Notes: a model not told the origin generated them from the letters alone. 64,000 nucleotides of DNA from an uncultured Methylococcales bacterium (GCA_903902705.1 CAIUVX010000196.1:1-64000); one strand, 5' to 3'; shown: positions 54,366 to 63,876, counted from the stretch's first letter. Program-made: numbers and translations.

Positions 54366-55475
54366 ATGAAAAGTTATAAAATCGCAGTATTAGCGGGTGA
54401 TGGTATTGGTCCTGAAATCACTCAGGAAGCCCTTAAAGTGCTTAAAGTCGTTGAAGAACGCAACGATGTTAAATTTGAATTAATGCCCGCTGCGTTTGGT
54501 GCGTGTGCGTATTTTGAATTTGGCGATGCGTTTCCACAATCCACCATTGATATTTGCGATGCCGCCGATGCCATTTTGAAAGGTCCAATTGGTTTAAGTC
54601 ATGAAGAATCCAAACAAATTCCCATCGACAAACAACCCGAACGTGGCGCGTTATTGCCTATGCGTCGCCGTTACAACACTTACGCTAATTTTAGACCCGT
54701 GTCTTTACCGAAAGCTCTCGCGCATTTCTCGCCATTAAAAGCTGAAATTATCGGTGAAGGCATTGATATTATTATGGTCAGAGAATTAGTTGGTGGCTTG
54801 TACTTTGGTAACAAAGAAATGGGTATCAATGAACAAGGCTTGCGTTATGTCAAAGAAACGCTGGAATATGACGAGTTACAAATCAGCCGCATTCTGCACC
54901 AAGCCTTTAAACTGGCACAAAAACGTAAAAAAACCCTGCACAATATTCACAAAAGCAACGTGTTAAAATCCAGCGTTTTATGGAATGAAATCTTAGACGA
55001 AGTGGCAAAAGAATACCCCGATGTCACCGTCTATCATCAATTAGTCGATTCAGCCGCCACTAACTTATGCCTAAAACCCACGCAATTTGATGTCATGGTC
55101 ATGGAAAATATGTTCGGCGATATTTTAAGCGACCAAGGTGGTGGTATTTTAGGCTCATTAGGCTTAATGCCTTCTGCCTGTATCGGCGATGAAAAAGCTT
55201 ATTACGAACCCTCACACGGCTCTGCTCCTGACATTGCGGGCAAAAATATTGCCAATCCCTACTCCATGATAGGCTCAGTTGCCATGATGCTGGAAAACAG
55301 TTTTGGTATGGAAGCAGAGGCCAAAAACATCTGGGCAGCCATGCAAGCAGTGTTCGCCGATGGCTATTCAACCGCTGATTTATCGAAAGCCGACAGCGGA
55401 GTTAAGATGATTAGCACCAGTGAATTTGGCGACAAAGTCGTTGAGAAATTGAGAGCGATGCCGAAAGTGGCTTGA
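54366..55475 (+). CDS. Isocitrate/isopropylmalate dehydrogenase family protein (LeuB-like)
   Basis: This NAD(P)-dependent beta-decarboxylating dehydrogenase shows LAGDGIGPEI at the start, YANFRPV with the substrate Arg, DIIMVRELVGGLYFG, the Lys and Asp region HKSNVLKSS / VYHQLVDSA, MFGDILSDQGGG (metal Asp) and EPSHGSAPDIAGKNIANP (NAD loop). At 369 residues it fits the LeuB size. The segment after GPIG (SHEESKQIPIDKQPERGAL) differs from typical LeuB, so the substrate may be 3-isopropylmalate or a related acid. No leuA/C/D neighbours are present. Confidence 0.85.
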   Translation: MKSYKIAVLAGDGIGPEITQEALKVLKVVEERNDVKFELMPAAFGACAYFEFGDAFPQSTIDICDAADAILKGPIGLSHEESKQIPIDKQPERGALLPMRRRYNTYANFRPVSLPKALAHFSPLKAEIIGEGIDIIMVRELVGGLYFGNKEMGINEQGLRYVKETLEYDELQISRILHQAFKLAQKRKKTLHNIHKSNVLKSSVLWNEILDEVAKEYPDVTVYHQLVDSAATNLCLKPTQFDVMVMENMFGDILSDQGGGILGSLGLMPSACIGDEKAYYEPSHGSAPDIAGKNIANPYSMIGSVAMMLENSFGMEAEAKNIWAAMQAVFADGYSTADLSKADSGVKMISTSEFGDKVVEKLRAMPKVA

Positions 55476-55495
55476 TTGAATCGCTAACAAAATAG

Positions 55496-55521
55496 GATGG
55501 GCTGACGTAAGGAAGCCCATC
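55496..55521 (+). terminator. Hairpin after the LeuB-like gene
   Basis: GATGGGCT pairs with AGCCCATC around a ten-base loop, 20 bases past the stop. No T-run follows; the right arm recurs a few bases later as GATGGGCT. The evidence is modest. Confidence 0.4.
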
Positions 55522-55575
55522 TGTCGCGATTGATGGGCTTCGTACCTCAACCCATTCTATGCACTTAAAATTACT

Positions 55576-56331
55576 ATGCAAACTCAATTTTTCGATAATC
55601 CAGAAGCCATTCTCTTTACTTTAGCTCGACTTTTTGCATCCGAAGGAGCAACACGAGAAGTTGCGGTACTAACTTACTCTACCCCTGAACTTATACAGAT
55701 TTACTATGATAATTTAGATGGTGGCACAGCATACTACACACTCTACCTCAATGTATCCTTAAGCCTTTATCCTCAGTTACAAGATGGGATGGGACTTATC
55801 GAGCAAGCTATTTGTGATAAAGCACAAGTTTTTCTTGTAAAGTTTCACGATTGTCTTAATGAAGTAAAAATCGTACCCGCCACCACGGAAGACGAGCAAT
55901 GGCGTGAAAAAGCTGCCGCTTGGCTAGCAGGAAAAGTTACCAATCAAGGACGTGTTCGCTCTGATAATGTTGCTCCTCTTACCGAAAATGGTCTGTTGTT
56001 TCGCTCTTGGGCTGAAATTTACCTCTATCGTGCTTTGAAGGAACTTGGAGTATCGTTTGCACCGCTACCTGTTTTCGTGCGTGGCGGAGATAGTTATCGC
56101 CGTATTGAACCTGATTTTTTTATTATACATAACGGCATAGCTATGGTTGTCGAAGTAGATGGAGACACCGTACATCAAGAAACACCAGCAGAAGCACATG
56201 ATAGAACTGCTATGCTTCAACATGAAGGTGTTCATATTGAGCGCGTTCCAGCCAGCAAATGTGATTCGGCTGAAAAGGCAAAGATAGCTGCACAGAGAAT
56301 TATGACTACTATCGATAAATATGCTAAATAA
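55576..56331 (+). CDS. Hypothetical protein with PD-(D/E)XK-like C-terminal domain
   Basis: I cannot name this 251-residue protein. The N-terminal half (to about residue 130) has no motif I recognise. The C-terminal half looks like a Vsr/DUF559-type nuclease fold: SWAEIYLYRALKELG supplies a helical Glu, RRIEPDFFI supplies Pro-Asp, and MVVEVDGD supplies the E-x-D strand, followed by a helix HDRTAMLQHEG and the end strand HIERVPAS. A DNA-related role is a guess. It stands alone, next to a transposon relic and a hairpin repeat. Confidence 0.5.
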   Translation: MQTQFFDNPEAILFTLARLFASEGATREVAVLTYSTPELIQIYYDNLDGGTAYYTLYLNVSLSLYPQLQDGMGLIEQAICDKAQVFLVKFHDCLNEVKIVPATTEDEQWREKAAAWLAGKVTNQGRVRSDNVAPLTENGLLFRSWAEIYLYRALKELGVSFAPLPVFVRGGDSYRRIEPDFFIIHNGIAMVVEVDGDTVHQETPAEAHDRTAMLQHEGVHIERVPASKCDSAEKAKIAAQRIMTTIDKYAK

Positions 56332-56345
56332 CCATTAAGCATTAT

Positions 56346-56374
56346 GTTGGGTTACGGCTATCGCCTAACCCAAC
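56346..56374. repeat. GTTGGGTTA/TAACCCAAC hairpin repeat, second copy
   Basis: Arms identical to those at 22826-22865, with a different, GC-rich loop. It lies 14 bases after the preceding gene and may serve as its terminator. Confidence 0.6.
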
Positions 56375-56617
56375 CTACAAACCAAATACCATCCTAAACA
56401 GAATATTAAAATGTACACACTCTGTATGACTATATTGCGCTAATTAATCTGCATAAATAATCCACTTTATTACACTTTCAATTCTGAACACGATGAACGT
56501 CGACTTGCAGTGTGCAGAACTGGATAGGGCAAGCGGCGACCATCTACTGCCTGATTATCTCGCCAATCAACACGCCCTCATCAACGCCGATGTCGCACAC
56601 AAGATGAAAGCGGGCTG

Positions 56618-57148
56618 CGGGTGAATGGCAAACTTCACTGGCTGCACGTTGCCGCCACCCACGTTCACTACAGTGTGCATGAAAAACGCAGCACGCAGGC
56701 AATGAATGCGGCTGGCAATCCGCTATTGTGAACAACTCACAGGCGAGGACTGGGCGATTGCCCTGTGTGAAGGCAAAACTGCACTGCCTACCGAAACCAT
56801 CACCGACTTACTGCGTCGTTATGACCAAAAAATCGCCATTGGAATCACCTCCTTTCCAATACGTCCTCACGAATCAGGACACAAAGGGCGTACACCGCCA
56901 CCAACCTACTCATTCGACTGCGTGATTTTAAAACCGAAGTCTGGCGATTCCTCATCGATTGGCGTATCCCTTTCGATAACAACTCCGCCGAACGCCTAGT
57001 GCGTCCTGTGAAAGTCAAACTTAAAGTCACTGGTGGTTTTCGAGCCATTGGTGGCTCTGAGGCTTTTTGCATCATCCGCCCCTTATGGGAAATCCGTAAA
57101 CTGAATCATCTCAATCCGTTTGATTTGCTTCAATTTGGATGGGGCTGA
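56618..57148 (+). pseudogene. IS66-family transposase remnant
   Basis: Fragments of an IS66 transposase are read in different frames. LHWLHVAATHVHYSVHEKRS with NAAG follows from 56618 up to a stop at 56729; a middle piece contains YCEQLTGEDWAIA; and the end reads IPFDNNSAERLVRPVKVKLK, FRAIGGSEAF to a stop at 57146-57148. DNNxAER with RPVK is the C-terminal hallmark of the family. Frameshifts and lost N-terminal parts make it inactive. Clear insertion-sequence ends were not found. It fills the gap between the hypothetical gene and lipB. Confidence 0.8.
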
Positions 57149-57282
57149 GTAGTTACAAATTTTATAGGAACGTGTCCTGTTTAGTGTAGCCACATCAGTA
57201 TTTTGCCAGTATTTCAATGGGCTATTTTTTGTCATGTACAGAGGTTAGCTATATACAAAATATTGATAATGTTCAATGCGTT

Positions 57283-57900
57283 TTAGGTCAACTGTGTGTT
57301 GATAACGTGACTCATGAAGGCGGCAAGTTCTGGGGTGCTGATGGTTATACCTAAATCGGCTAATTGAGTGACTTGTAGGTTTTTATAGCCACAGGGATTA
57401 ATATAATTGAATGGTGTTAAATCCATATTATTATTGAAACTTAAGCCGTGATAACTGCATGAGTTTTTGATACGAATGCCAATCGAACCAATTTTTTTAC
57501 CCTGCACATAAACACCTGGTGCATCGGCTTTGGCAATAGCTTCGATACCGTAAAAGGCGAGGGTGTCAATCATGGTTTGTTCTAATAAACTGACTAATTG
57601 GCGGATATTAATATTGAGGCGTTTAATATCCAGCAAGGTGTAAATAATCACTTGTCCGTGTCCGTGGTAAGTGACTTGTCCACCTCGGTCGCAATGAATG
57701 ACGGGAATATCGCCTGTATTGAGTAAGTGTTCACGCTTGCCGTTTAAGCCGAGGGTATAAACCGCTGGATGTTCGACTATCCACAATTCATCGGGCGTGT
57801 CGGCAGTGCGTTGTAGGGTGAAGTCTTGCATGGCTTGCCAGACGGTTGTGTAGTCTTGCAAGCCTAGGTCACGAGTGATGATGGCGCGTAAAGTACGCAT
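57283..57900 (-). CDS. lipB: Octanoyltransferase LipB
   Basis: LipB moves octanoyl from acyl carrier protein to lipoyl domains, the first step of lipoic acid synthesis. The signature [15 protein letters not shown] (usually PGQ; His replaces Pro), [11 protein letters not shown] with the catalytic Lys, and [14 protein letters not shown] with the catalytic Cys are present. It is 205 residues. The ATG lies inside a copy of a short palindromic repeat. LipA, its partner enzyme, is not beside it. Confidence 0.95.
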   Translation of the reverse strand: MRTLRAIITRDLGLQDYTTVWQAMQDFTLQRTADTPDELWIVEHPAVYTLGLNGKREHLLNTGDIPVIHCDRGGQVTYHGHGQVIIYTLLDIKRLNINIRQLVSLLEQTMIDTLAFYGIEAIAKADAPGVYVQGKKIGSIGIRIKNSCSYHGLSFNNNMDLTPFNYINPCGYKNLQVTQLADLGITISTPELAAFMSHVINTQLT

Positions 57901-57909
57901 TGCGTACCC
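57893..57909. repeat. GTACGC-GCGTAC repeat over the lipB start
   Basis: On the minus strand GGGTACGCAATGCGTAC contains the lipB ATG. It matches 63877-63893 (GGGTACGCAGTGCGTAC) in 16 of 17 positions. Confidence 0.55.
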
Positions 57910-58176
57910 TTACAACGACATTAAAACGTGGGGATGATCGGTTAAATCTTGATAAATGGCATCGAGCTGTTTTTTGCTAGTGGCTTCGATAATGACAGTC
58001 ACGGAAATAAAATTGCCGTCTTTGCTATGACGAGTTTTTATCGCGGCTTCGTCAACTTCTAGCACATGGCGACGCACAATTTCTGTCACCACCACAGGCA
58101 ATTCAACGTCTGCTTTTCCCATTGCTTTAATGGGAAATTCACAAGGGAATTCAAAAAGAGTTTCTTCTTCACTCAT
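57910..58176 (-). CDS. ybeD: DUF493 family protein YbeD
   Basis: This is a small ferredoxin-like-fold protein of unknown exact role, usually coded between dacA and lipB. Residues FEFPCEFPIKAMGKA and VTVIIEATSKKQLDAIYQDL are characteristic. ATG 58176 (MSEEETLFEFP) is chosen: it overlaps the aminotransferase stop as ATGA and gives 88 residues, the family length. Confidence 0.9.
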   Translation of the reverse strand: MSEEETLFEFPCEFPIKAMGKADVELPVVVTEIVRRHVLEVDEAAIKTRHSKDGNFISVTVIIEATSKKQLDAIYQDLTDHPHVLMSL

Positions 58177-59018
58177 AACAGCGATTGTTTGTAGGCTTGA
58201 AAAATACTGTTTACCTTGTGCCAAACTGCACCAACCTTACCATCGGCTACGCGTTGACCGTCTAATTCAACAACAGGAATAATTTCGCGTGTTGAGCTAG
58301 TGACCCAAATTTCAGTCGCGGTTTTTAACGCATCTAAAGAAATGCTATCTTCACGGTGTGGAATATTATTTTTTTCAGCAAGCTCTAAAATCACATCACG
58401 CGTGATACCCGCTAGAATACTATTGGACTTGGGTGGCGTGACTAATTCGCCATTAATAACGGCAAATACATTACTCGCCGCGCCTTCGGTGACAAACCCA
58501 TCACGATTAACTAAAATCGCTTCGGCGCACTCTTGTTCTACTGCTTGTTGGCGTAGCAGAATATTAGCCAGCAAATTAATGGATTTAATATTGCAAAACT
58601 GCCAGCGACTTTCATCGAGGGTGATAGCTTTTACGCCTGTTTCAAGTCCTGCAAAAGGGAGAATATCAGAACACATCGCAAAAATAGTGGGCTGGATATT
58701 TTCTGGAAACGCATGATCTCTTTTCGGTGCAACACCGCGTGTAATCTGCAAATAGATGTATTGATTTTTGCTAACATCCATCAAAGGTTTAAAAATCTCT
58801 AGCCATTGCTCGGCACTGTAAGGATTAACCATGCAAATCCCTTCCAGACTGGCGATAAGTCTATCTAAATGGGCTTGAAAATGAAATAAATTGCCAAAAT
58901 AACAGGGAATGACTTCATAAATACCATCACCAAATAAAAATCCGCGATCCATGACCGATATTTGTGCTTGGTCTAACGGCAAGTATTGACCATTTAAATA
59001 GACTATTTTATTTTTCAT
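58173..59018 (-). CDS. dat: D-amino acid aminotransferase (class IV PLP enzyme)
   Basis: This PLP enzyme interconverts D-alanine and D-glutamate with their keto acids, supplying D-Glu and D-Ala for the wall. It shows VMDRGFLFGDGIYEV, a conserved ITRGVAPKRDH, the PLP Lys in CNIKSINLLANI, and EGAASNVFAV with the PLP-phosphate site. It is 281 residues. Placement between dacA and ybeD is the usual arrangement. A branched-chain aminotransferase of the same fold is less likely in this context. Confidence 0.88.
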   Translation of the reverse strand: MKNKIVYLNGQYLPLDQAQISVMDRGFLFGDGIYEVIPCYFGNLFHFQAHLDRLIASLEGICMVNPYSAEQWLEIFKPLMDVSKNQYIYLQITRGVAPKRDHAFPENIQPTIFAMCSDILPFAGLETGVKAITLDESRWQFCNIKSINLLANILLRQQAVEQECAEAILVNRDGFVTEGAASNVFAVINGELVTPPKSNSILAGITRDVILELAEKNNIPHREDSISLDALKTATEIWVTSSTREIIPVVELDGQRVADGKVGAVWHKVNSIFQAYKQSLL

Positions 59019-60174
59019 CAGATTTCCCCATCATCATCATAATACTGTCGTAGGCACGGTAAAAAACATTGCCTTTCTCTACCGACTTTAAGGCGATTAA
59101 GTCTTTTTGCGAGACTATTTCACCTTTAAGCTCAACATTCACCGAACCGTACTTATCGCCTTCTTTAACAGGGGCAGTAATTTTTTTATCGACCACAATC
59201 GTGGCTTTTAGATCATCGTAATGACGACGGGGAATAGTGGCATAAAGGTCTTCCGCTAAACCTAGAGGTATTGTGTTGTCCGCACCTTTCCATAATTTTG
59301 CATCTTTTAACGATTTTTTACCTTCATACAGACGATGCGATTCAAAAAACCGAAAGCCGTAGTTTAATAATTTTTGGTTTTCATCAGCACGCGCCTTGGA
59401 ACTTTTTGTTCCCATCACCACCGAAATCAAGCGCATTCCTTCGCGTAACGAAGAGGCGACTAAACAATAACCTGCATCATCGGTAAATCCAGTTTTAACG
59501 CCATCAACCGATTCATCACGACCTAGCAATAAATTACGGTTATGCTGAACGATTTTGTTGAAGGTAAATTCTTTTTGTGAAAACCATGGATAGTATTCGG
59601 GAAACTCTTTGATTAATGCACTGGTGAGCGTGGTTAAATCACGCGCGGTGGTGTAGTGATTTTCAATAGGTAGCCCATCACTGTTTTGAAAATGGGTGTT
59701 TTTCATGCCCAGTTGCGCAGCTTGTTGATTCATCATATCGGCAAATGTACTTTCTTGGGTGGCGATATGCTCAGCTAAGGCAATGCTGGCATCATTACCT
59801 GATTGAATAATGATGCCTTTTAATAGCTCTTCAACTTTAACTTGCTGTTTGACCTCAAGAAACATACGCGAACCAGAGGCATCACGCGCTCGTTGGCTGA
59901 TAGTCGCTAGGTCTGTGAGATGTAAATGCCCTTTACTGATTTCTTTTAACGCCACATAAACCGTCATAATCTTGGTTAGACTTGCGGGAGCGAGCTTAGT
60001 ATCGGCATTGTTTTCTGCTAATACTTTGCCAGTGTGGAAATCTTGTAGAATGTAAGCACTCGCCGCGATAGTTGGCGCGGCGGGTGTTAAGGATTCAGCG
60101 GTTTCTGCATTTGCCTGAAAGGCGACAGTGGATAAAAAAAATAAAAACGGGATAAAACTCTTAAAAAGTGTCAT
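59008..60174 (-). CDS. dacA: D-alanyl-D-alanine carboxypeptidase (PBP5/6 family)
   Basis: This periplasmic carboxypeptidase trims the terminal D-Ala from stem peptides. It has a signal peptide (FIPFLFFLSTVAFQANA), the SxxK motif PASLTK, SGN in IIQSGNDAS, KTG in VDGVKTGFTDDAG, a beta-rich second domain and a C-terminal amphipathic anchor (VFYRAYDSIMMMM). ATG 60174 is preferred over the upstream TTG (60192), because the signal peptide begins there. It is 388 residues. It overlaps dat by 11 bases. Confidence 0.93.
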   Translation of the reverse strand: MTLFKSFIPFLFFLSTVAFQANAETAESLTPAAPTIAASAYILQDFHTGKVLAENNADTKLAPASLTKIMTVYVALKEISKGHLHLTDLATISQRARDASGSRMFLEVKQQVKVEELLKGIIIQSGNDASIALAEHIATQESTFADMMNQQAAQLGMKNTHFQNSDGLPIENHYTTARDLTTLTSALIKEFPEYYPWFSQKEFTFNKIVQHNRNLLLGRDESVDGVKTGFTDDAGYCLVASSLREGMRLISVVMGTKSSKARADENQKLLNYGFRFFESHRLYEGKKSLKDAKLWKGADNTIPLGLAEDLYATIPRRHYDDLKATIVVDKKITAPVKEGDKYGSVNVELKGEIVSQKDLIALKSVEKGNVFYRAYDSIMMMMGKSDEK

Positions 60175-60254
60175 TTCTAGTTGTGGACTCAATAAAACAT
60201 GGCGTTATTGTATCATGCGTGTTTTATGTTTGTTGGCTTGCCTGTCGATAAAAA

Positions 60255-60770
60255 TTAATTCATAGCCAGAGGCGTGATTTTTATTTGTCCAGAACCGCCT
60301 TCAATACCCAGTTTTTCTGCCGCAGCGGAAGAAAGATCTAGCATCTTATTGCTATGAAAAGGACCTCTATCATTAATGCGAACAACCACGCTACGATTAT
60401 TGCGTAAATTGGTGACTTCAACATAAGACCGCAACGGCAACGTTTTGTGTGCAGCGGTTAACGCGTACATATCATAAGGCTCACCACTAGCGGTTTTTCT
60501 ACCATGAAGCCGTTCACTGTATAAAGAAGCACTGCCTGAATGAGAGTCGCTTGATGCCACATCATCATCAAATCTGTGTCTATGGTTTGTTAACGCGTAA
60601 TGCGTGGTGTGTGAGTGTTTTGAATGGCTTTTTGAAGAAGAACTGGTTTTATGTGCTGTGGCTGGATGCTTAGAATGACTACTAATCGAGTGGTGTTTAG
60701 CCGCCTCAGCCGTTGAGACAGAACTACATAAAACAATCGTTGAAATTGCTAACTTGACTTTATTTTTCAT
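60255..60770 (-). CDS. rlpA: RlpA-like septal ring lytic transglycosylase family protein
   Basis: This exported double-psi beta-barrel protein acts on denuded peptidoglycan strands in related species. After a signal peptide ([16 protein letters not shown]) comes a His/Ser-rich linker, then the barrel: [42 protein letters not shown] and [12 protein letters not shown] with the catalytic Asp/Glu region. No SPOR domain is present and no lipobox is seen, so it is a short form of 171 residues. It heads the dacA-dat-ybeD-lipB set. Confidence 0.88.
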   Translation of the reverse strand: MKNKVKLAISTIVLCSSVSTAEAAKHHSISSHSKHPATAHKTSSSSKSHSKHSHTTHYALTNHRHRFDDDVASSDSHSGSASLYSERLHGRKTASGEPYDMYALTAAHKTLPLRSYVEVTNLRNNRSVVVRINDRGPFHSNKMLDLSSAAAEKLGIEGGSGQIKITPLAMN

Positions 60771-61080
60771 GGTAAAACCTCTGTTTATTTAAAATCGCTC
60801 GTCAATAACTGGTTGTCAGTTATTTCGTACAAAGCCTTGTGGTTATCTAAAAATGACAATCATCCACAGTGCTTTATCTTGTTATAGTCCTTTTAAAGGC
60901 AGTGGTTTTTACCCTCAACCTGAGTTAATTCTAACGTAGCAAGTCTTAAACTAGCCTTAATGGCAACTTTTTTGGTATTATTTAACTAATTTAGGGTGTT
61001 ACTGATCACAGAAATCATAAAAATGAATACTCGCTAATCGCTGGACTTTCAAGACCTTGCTCACTATGATGCTAACTGTG

Positions 61081-61096
61081 CCGTCTGTGTAGACGG
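61081..61096 (+). promoter_or_regulatory. Small hairpin in the bcp leader
   Basis: CCGTCT-GTGT-AGACGG lies 25 bases before the bcp ATG, just upstream of the ribosome site TGGAGG. The rest of the 351-base gap 60771-61121 shows AT-rich promoter-like sequence for both divergent genes and no further gene. Confidence 0.4.
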
Positions 61097-61121
61097 ATTC
61101 ACCAACAAACTGGAGGCTTTT

Positions 61122-61586
61122 ATGTTAGAAAAACAACACACTGCACCGCTGTTTACCTCACCAAATCAAAATGATGTACCGATTAGCTTGTCAGATTACG
61201 CGGGTAAAAAAAATGTCGTTCTCTATTTTTATCCCAAAGACGATACCCCTGGTTGCACTATTGAAGCCAACCAATTTACCCAGTACGCCGAACAATTTGT
61301 CCAGTTAGATACGGTTATTATCGGAGTCAGCAAAGATTCTTGCGCCAGTCACCGTGAATTCATCAACAAATATGGCTTAAAACTGGAGTTATTAGCCGAC
61401 ACCAGTGGCGAACTGTGTGAATTGTATAATGTATGGCGAGAGCGCGAAAAAGAAGGTGTTAAAAGCATGGCGGTCTTACGCTCTACCTTTATCATTGACA
61501 AACAAGGCGTGTTAGCAGATGTGGAATATGGTGTAGTCCCTGACGGTCATGCGTTGGCGGTGTTGGAAAAAGTAAAAAAATTGTAA
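61122..61586 (+). CDS. bcp: Thioredoxin-dependent peroxiredoxin (Bcp/PrxQ)
   Basis: It reduces hydrogen peroxide and organic peroxides. The peroxidatic site is PKDDTPGCTIEA (Cys 45). Many PrxQ proteins have the resolving Cys five residues later, but here that position is Asn 50. Cys 74 (SKDSCASHREF) is a candidate in a later helix; another Cys lies in GELCELYN. So this is either the variant PrxQ type or a one-Cys enzyme. It is 154 residues, with GGAGG before ATG. Confidence 0.92.
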   Translation: MLEKQHTAPLFTSPNQNDVPISLSDYAGKKNVVLYFYPKDDTPGCTIEANQFTQYAEQFVQLDTVIIGVSKDSCASHREFINKYGLKLELLADTSGELCELYNVWREREKEGVKSMAVLRSTFIIDKQGVLADVEYGVVPDGHALAVLEKVKKL

Positions 61587-61684
61587 TGTAAGTTCATCAC
61601 GTCTGAACGTGTTTAGCCATGTAGGGCGGAATAAGCCTGTTTGAGCGAAAGCAAAAATAGGCATTTCCGACAAAATGCGGAGTT

Positions 61685-61726
61685 GTCAGAAACATCCACC
61701 CCACGCTACGCTTGGATGTTTCTGAC
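61685..61726. terminator. Hairpin between convergent bcp and rnd
   Basis: GTCAGAAACATCCA pairs perfectly with TGGATGTTTCTGAC around a 14-base loop. It lies midway between two converging genes and probably stops both transcripts. No T-run is present. Confidence 0.55.
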
Positions 61727-61771
61727 CTACTAAACCAGATTGGATTGCCAAAAAGCAACAAATCAACCTAC

Positions 61772-62929
61772 TTAACTATTAGCAATAATCGACAAGCGAT
61801 CTGCCTCAATCCCCAGTAATAACTCACCTTTTAACAAGCCGACTAATTCACGTCCTGCCATAGCGTATCGCCAGCCGTGGAGTAATGGGCATTCCTCATC
61901 ACCGTTAAATAACAAGGCTTCTAGGTCTTTGCGTGAGGCGAGAATAGTGGGGTTTAATTCATTTTCTTCCGCTCTTATTCGGACCAAAGCCGTTAGAATG
62001 TCCAATATCGCCTCTTGTTGCTGAGTCTTTTTAGCAGGGCGGTCTTTAATCGTTAGTGCGATGGGGGGGCGATTTTTAGCGACGGTTATTAATTGACACA
62101 ATTCTTTGCCATAACGCTGCACTGCGCGTTCATTGATGCCGCGTACTGCCGCTAAATCAGTGACCGTTTCAGGTTGAAGTTTGGCTATATCAAACAGTAA
62201 TTCATCACGCAATAGCCAATTTTTCGGTCTATCTTCAGCTTGAGCCGTTTTTTCACGCCACTCGGCGACGGTTTGAATAATGGATAATTGTCTGCCCGTG
62301 AGTTTATTTTGCCCTTTAATGCGTAGCCACGCTTTTTCTGGCTGCACTTGGTAATGAGCAGGATTGCTCAGTTCAGCAAAGTCTTGTGTTAACCAATCAA
62401 TACGCCCTAGTTCCGTCAATTTCTGGGTCATGATTTGATATATCTGACAAAGATAAATTACGTCATCAGCAGCATAGTCGATTTCATCGTTGCTTAAGGG
62501 GCGTTTACTCCAATCAGCACGGGTATGGGCTTTGCTTAAATTAATATTTAAAAAACTAGAAACCAACATGGCATAACCAGGATTATCCTGAAAACCTAAT
62601 AGCGGAGCGGCGATTTGAGTATCAAAAATAGGCTCTGGTAATTTGCCTATGATTTGGAAAAAAATTTCTAAATCTTGGCGGCAAGAGTGAAACACTTTGA
62701 CGATAGCAGGGTTGTAAATCGCATCAAATAGCGTGTTTAAATCGGGCAAAGCAATTGGATCAACACAAGCAACCCAATCAAGCGTAGCAATTTGTAATAA
62801 ACAAAACTTAGGATAATAGGTTTTTTCGCGCAAAAACTCGGTGTCTAAAGCTATCCAAGACGCTTGTTGTATTTGTTCGCACAGTTTAGGTAATTGGTCG
62901 GGATGGTTAATGTATTGAATGGGAGTCAT
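61772..62929 (-). CDS. rnd: Ribonuclease D
   Basis: RNase D is a 3'-5' exoribonuclease that trims tRNA and other small RNA precursors. The DEDD exonuclease motifs are visible: WIALDTEFLREKTYYP (DxE), KVFHSCRQDLEIF (Asp) and DEIDYAADDVIYLCQIY (Tyr and Asp of the DEDDy type). HRDC domains follow, including NWLLRDELLFDIAKLQP. It is 385 residues. It is separate from ttcA by a 102-base gap with hairpins. Confidence 0.94.
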   Translation of the reverse strand: MTPIQYINHPDQLPKLCEQIQQASWIALDTEFLREKTYYPKFCLLQIATLDWVACVDPIALPDLNTLFDAIYNPAIVKVFHSCRQDLEIFFQIIGKLPEPIFDTQIAAPLLGFQDNPGYAMLVSSFLNINLSKAHTRADWSKRPLSNDEIDYAADDVIYLCQIYQIMTQKLTELGRIDWLTQDFAELSNPAHYQVQPEKAWLRIKGQNKLTGRQLSIIQTVAEWREKTAQAEDRPKNWLLRDELLFDIAKLQPETVTDLAAVRGINERAVQRYGKELCQLITVAKNRPPIALTIKDRPAKKTQQQEAILDILTALVRIRAEENELNPTILASRKDLEALLFNGDEECPLLHGWRYAMAGRELVGLLKGELLLGIEADRLSIIANS

Positions 62930-63012
62930 AGCGTTCCTTGTGCTGATTAAAATTTGGTAGGGGCGCGTTGCACACGCCCGTCATACAATTTCCAAATAGG
63001 CAGTTATTATAA

Positions 63013-63031
63013 GGGCGGATGCAATCCGCCC
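63013..63031 (-). terminator. Hairpin after ttcA
   Basis: GGGCGGAT-GCA-ATCCGCCC directly abuts the ttcA stop codon on the minus strand and is followed by TTATAATAA. A related GC-rich segment (GGGGCGCGTTGCACACGCCC) lies at 62961-62982, so this may also be a dispersed repeat. Confidence 0.55.
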
Positions 63032-63865
63032 CTACGCTAATATCTCTAAACCCGCTGATTCTGAGTCAAACTCTTGTTCACGTCCTAGCATCAAGCCCGT
63101 AAAATCAAACAGTTTTGTATCCGCTAATTGCGAAGGAGCGACATTTTGTAAACTGGTGAAAATAGTTTCTAAGCGACCAGGGAATTGTTTATCCCACGTT
63201 TTCAACATCACTTTCATGGCTTGACGTTGCAAGTTTTCTTGTGAGCCGCACAAATTACAGGGAATAATCGGGAAATCTTTAAACGCGGCAAAGCGTTCAA
63301 TGTCTTTTTCGCGGGTATATGCCAGCGGTCTGATGATGATATTTTTCTTATCATCACTCAATAATTTAGGCGGCATCGCCTTGAGCTTGCCACCGTAAAA
63401 AATATTCAGAAAGAACGTTTCTAGTATGTCATCACGGTGATGACCTAAAGCAATTTTAGTCACGCCATTGGCTTCGGCATAACCATACAACGTACCGCGC
63501 CGTAACCGTGAACACAGCCCGCAAGTGGTTTGCCCTTCGGGAATTACACGCTTCACCACGCTGTAAGTATCTTTTTCGATAATATGATACGGAACACCCA
63601 GCGAGTGCAAATATTCAGGCAGAACGTGTTCAGGAAAATTAGGCTGCTTCTGGTCTAAGTTGACAGCAATGAGTTCAAAATCCACAGGCGCGGTTTTTTG
63701 TAAATTCATCAACACATCAAGCATGGTAAACGAATCTTTACCGCCTGATAAACACACCATGATTTTGTCGCCATCTTCTATCATGTTGTAATCGGCAATC
63801 GCATCACCGACCGTGTGACGTAAACGTTTTTGGAGTTTGTTAAATTGGTAACGAGTTTTTTGCAT
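63032..63865 (-). CDS. ttcA: tRNA 2-thiocytidine biosynthesis protein TtcA
   Basis: TtcA thiolates cytidine 32 of certain tRNAs with an iron-sulfur cluster. The PP-loop [12 protein letters not shown] binds ATP, and the two CxxC pairs CGLCSRLRR and [11 protein letters not shown] hold the cluster. [14 protein letters not shown] is the family segment. It is 277 residues, with an ordinary length and a start at 63865. Confidence 0.95.
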   Translation of the reverse strand: MQKTRYQFNKLQKRLRHTVGDAIADYNMIEDGDKIMVCLSGGKDSFTMLDVLMNLQKTAPVDFELIAVNLDQKQPNFPEHVLPEYLHSLGVPYHIIEKDTYSVVKRVIPEGQTTCGLCSRLRRGTLYGYAEANGVTKIALGHHRDDILETFFLNIFYGGKLKAMPPKLLSDDKKNIIIRPLAYTREKDIERFAAFKDFPIIPCNLCGSQENLQRQAMKVMLKTWDKQFPGRLETIFTSLQNVAPSQLADTKLFDFTGLMLGREQEFDSESAGLEILA

Positions 63866-63876
63866 GAGGATTAGTA

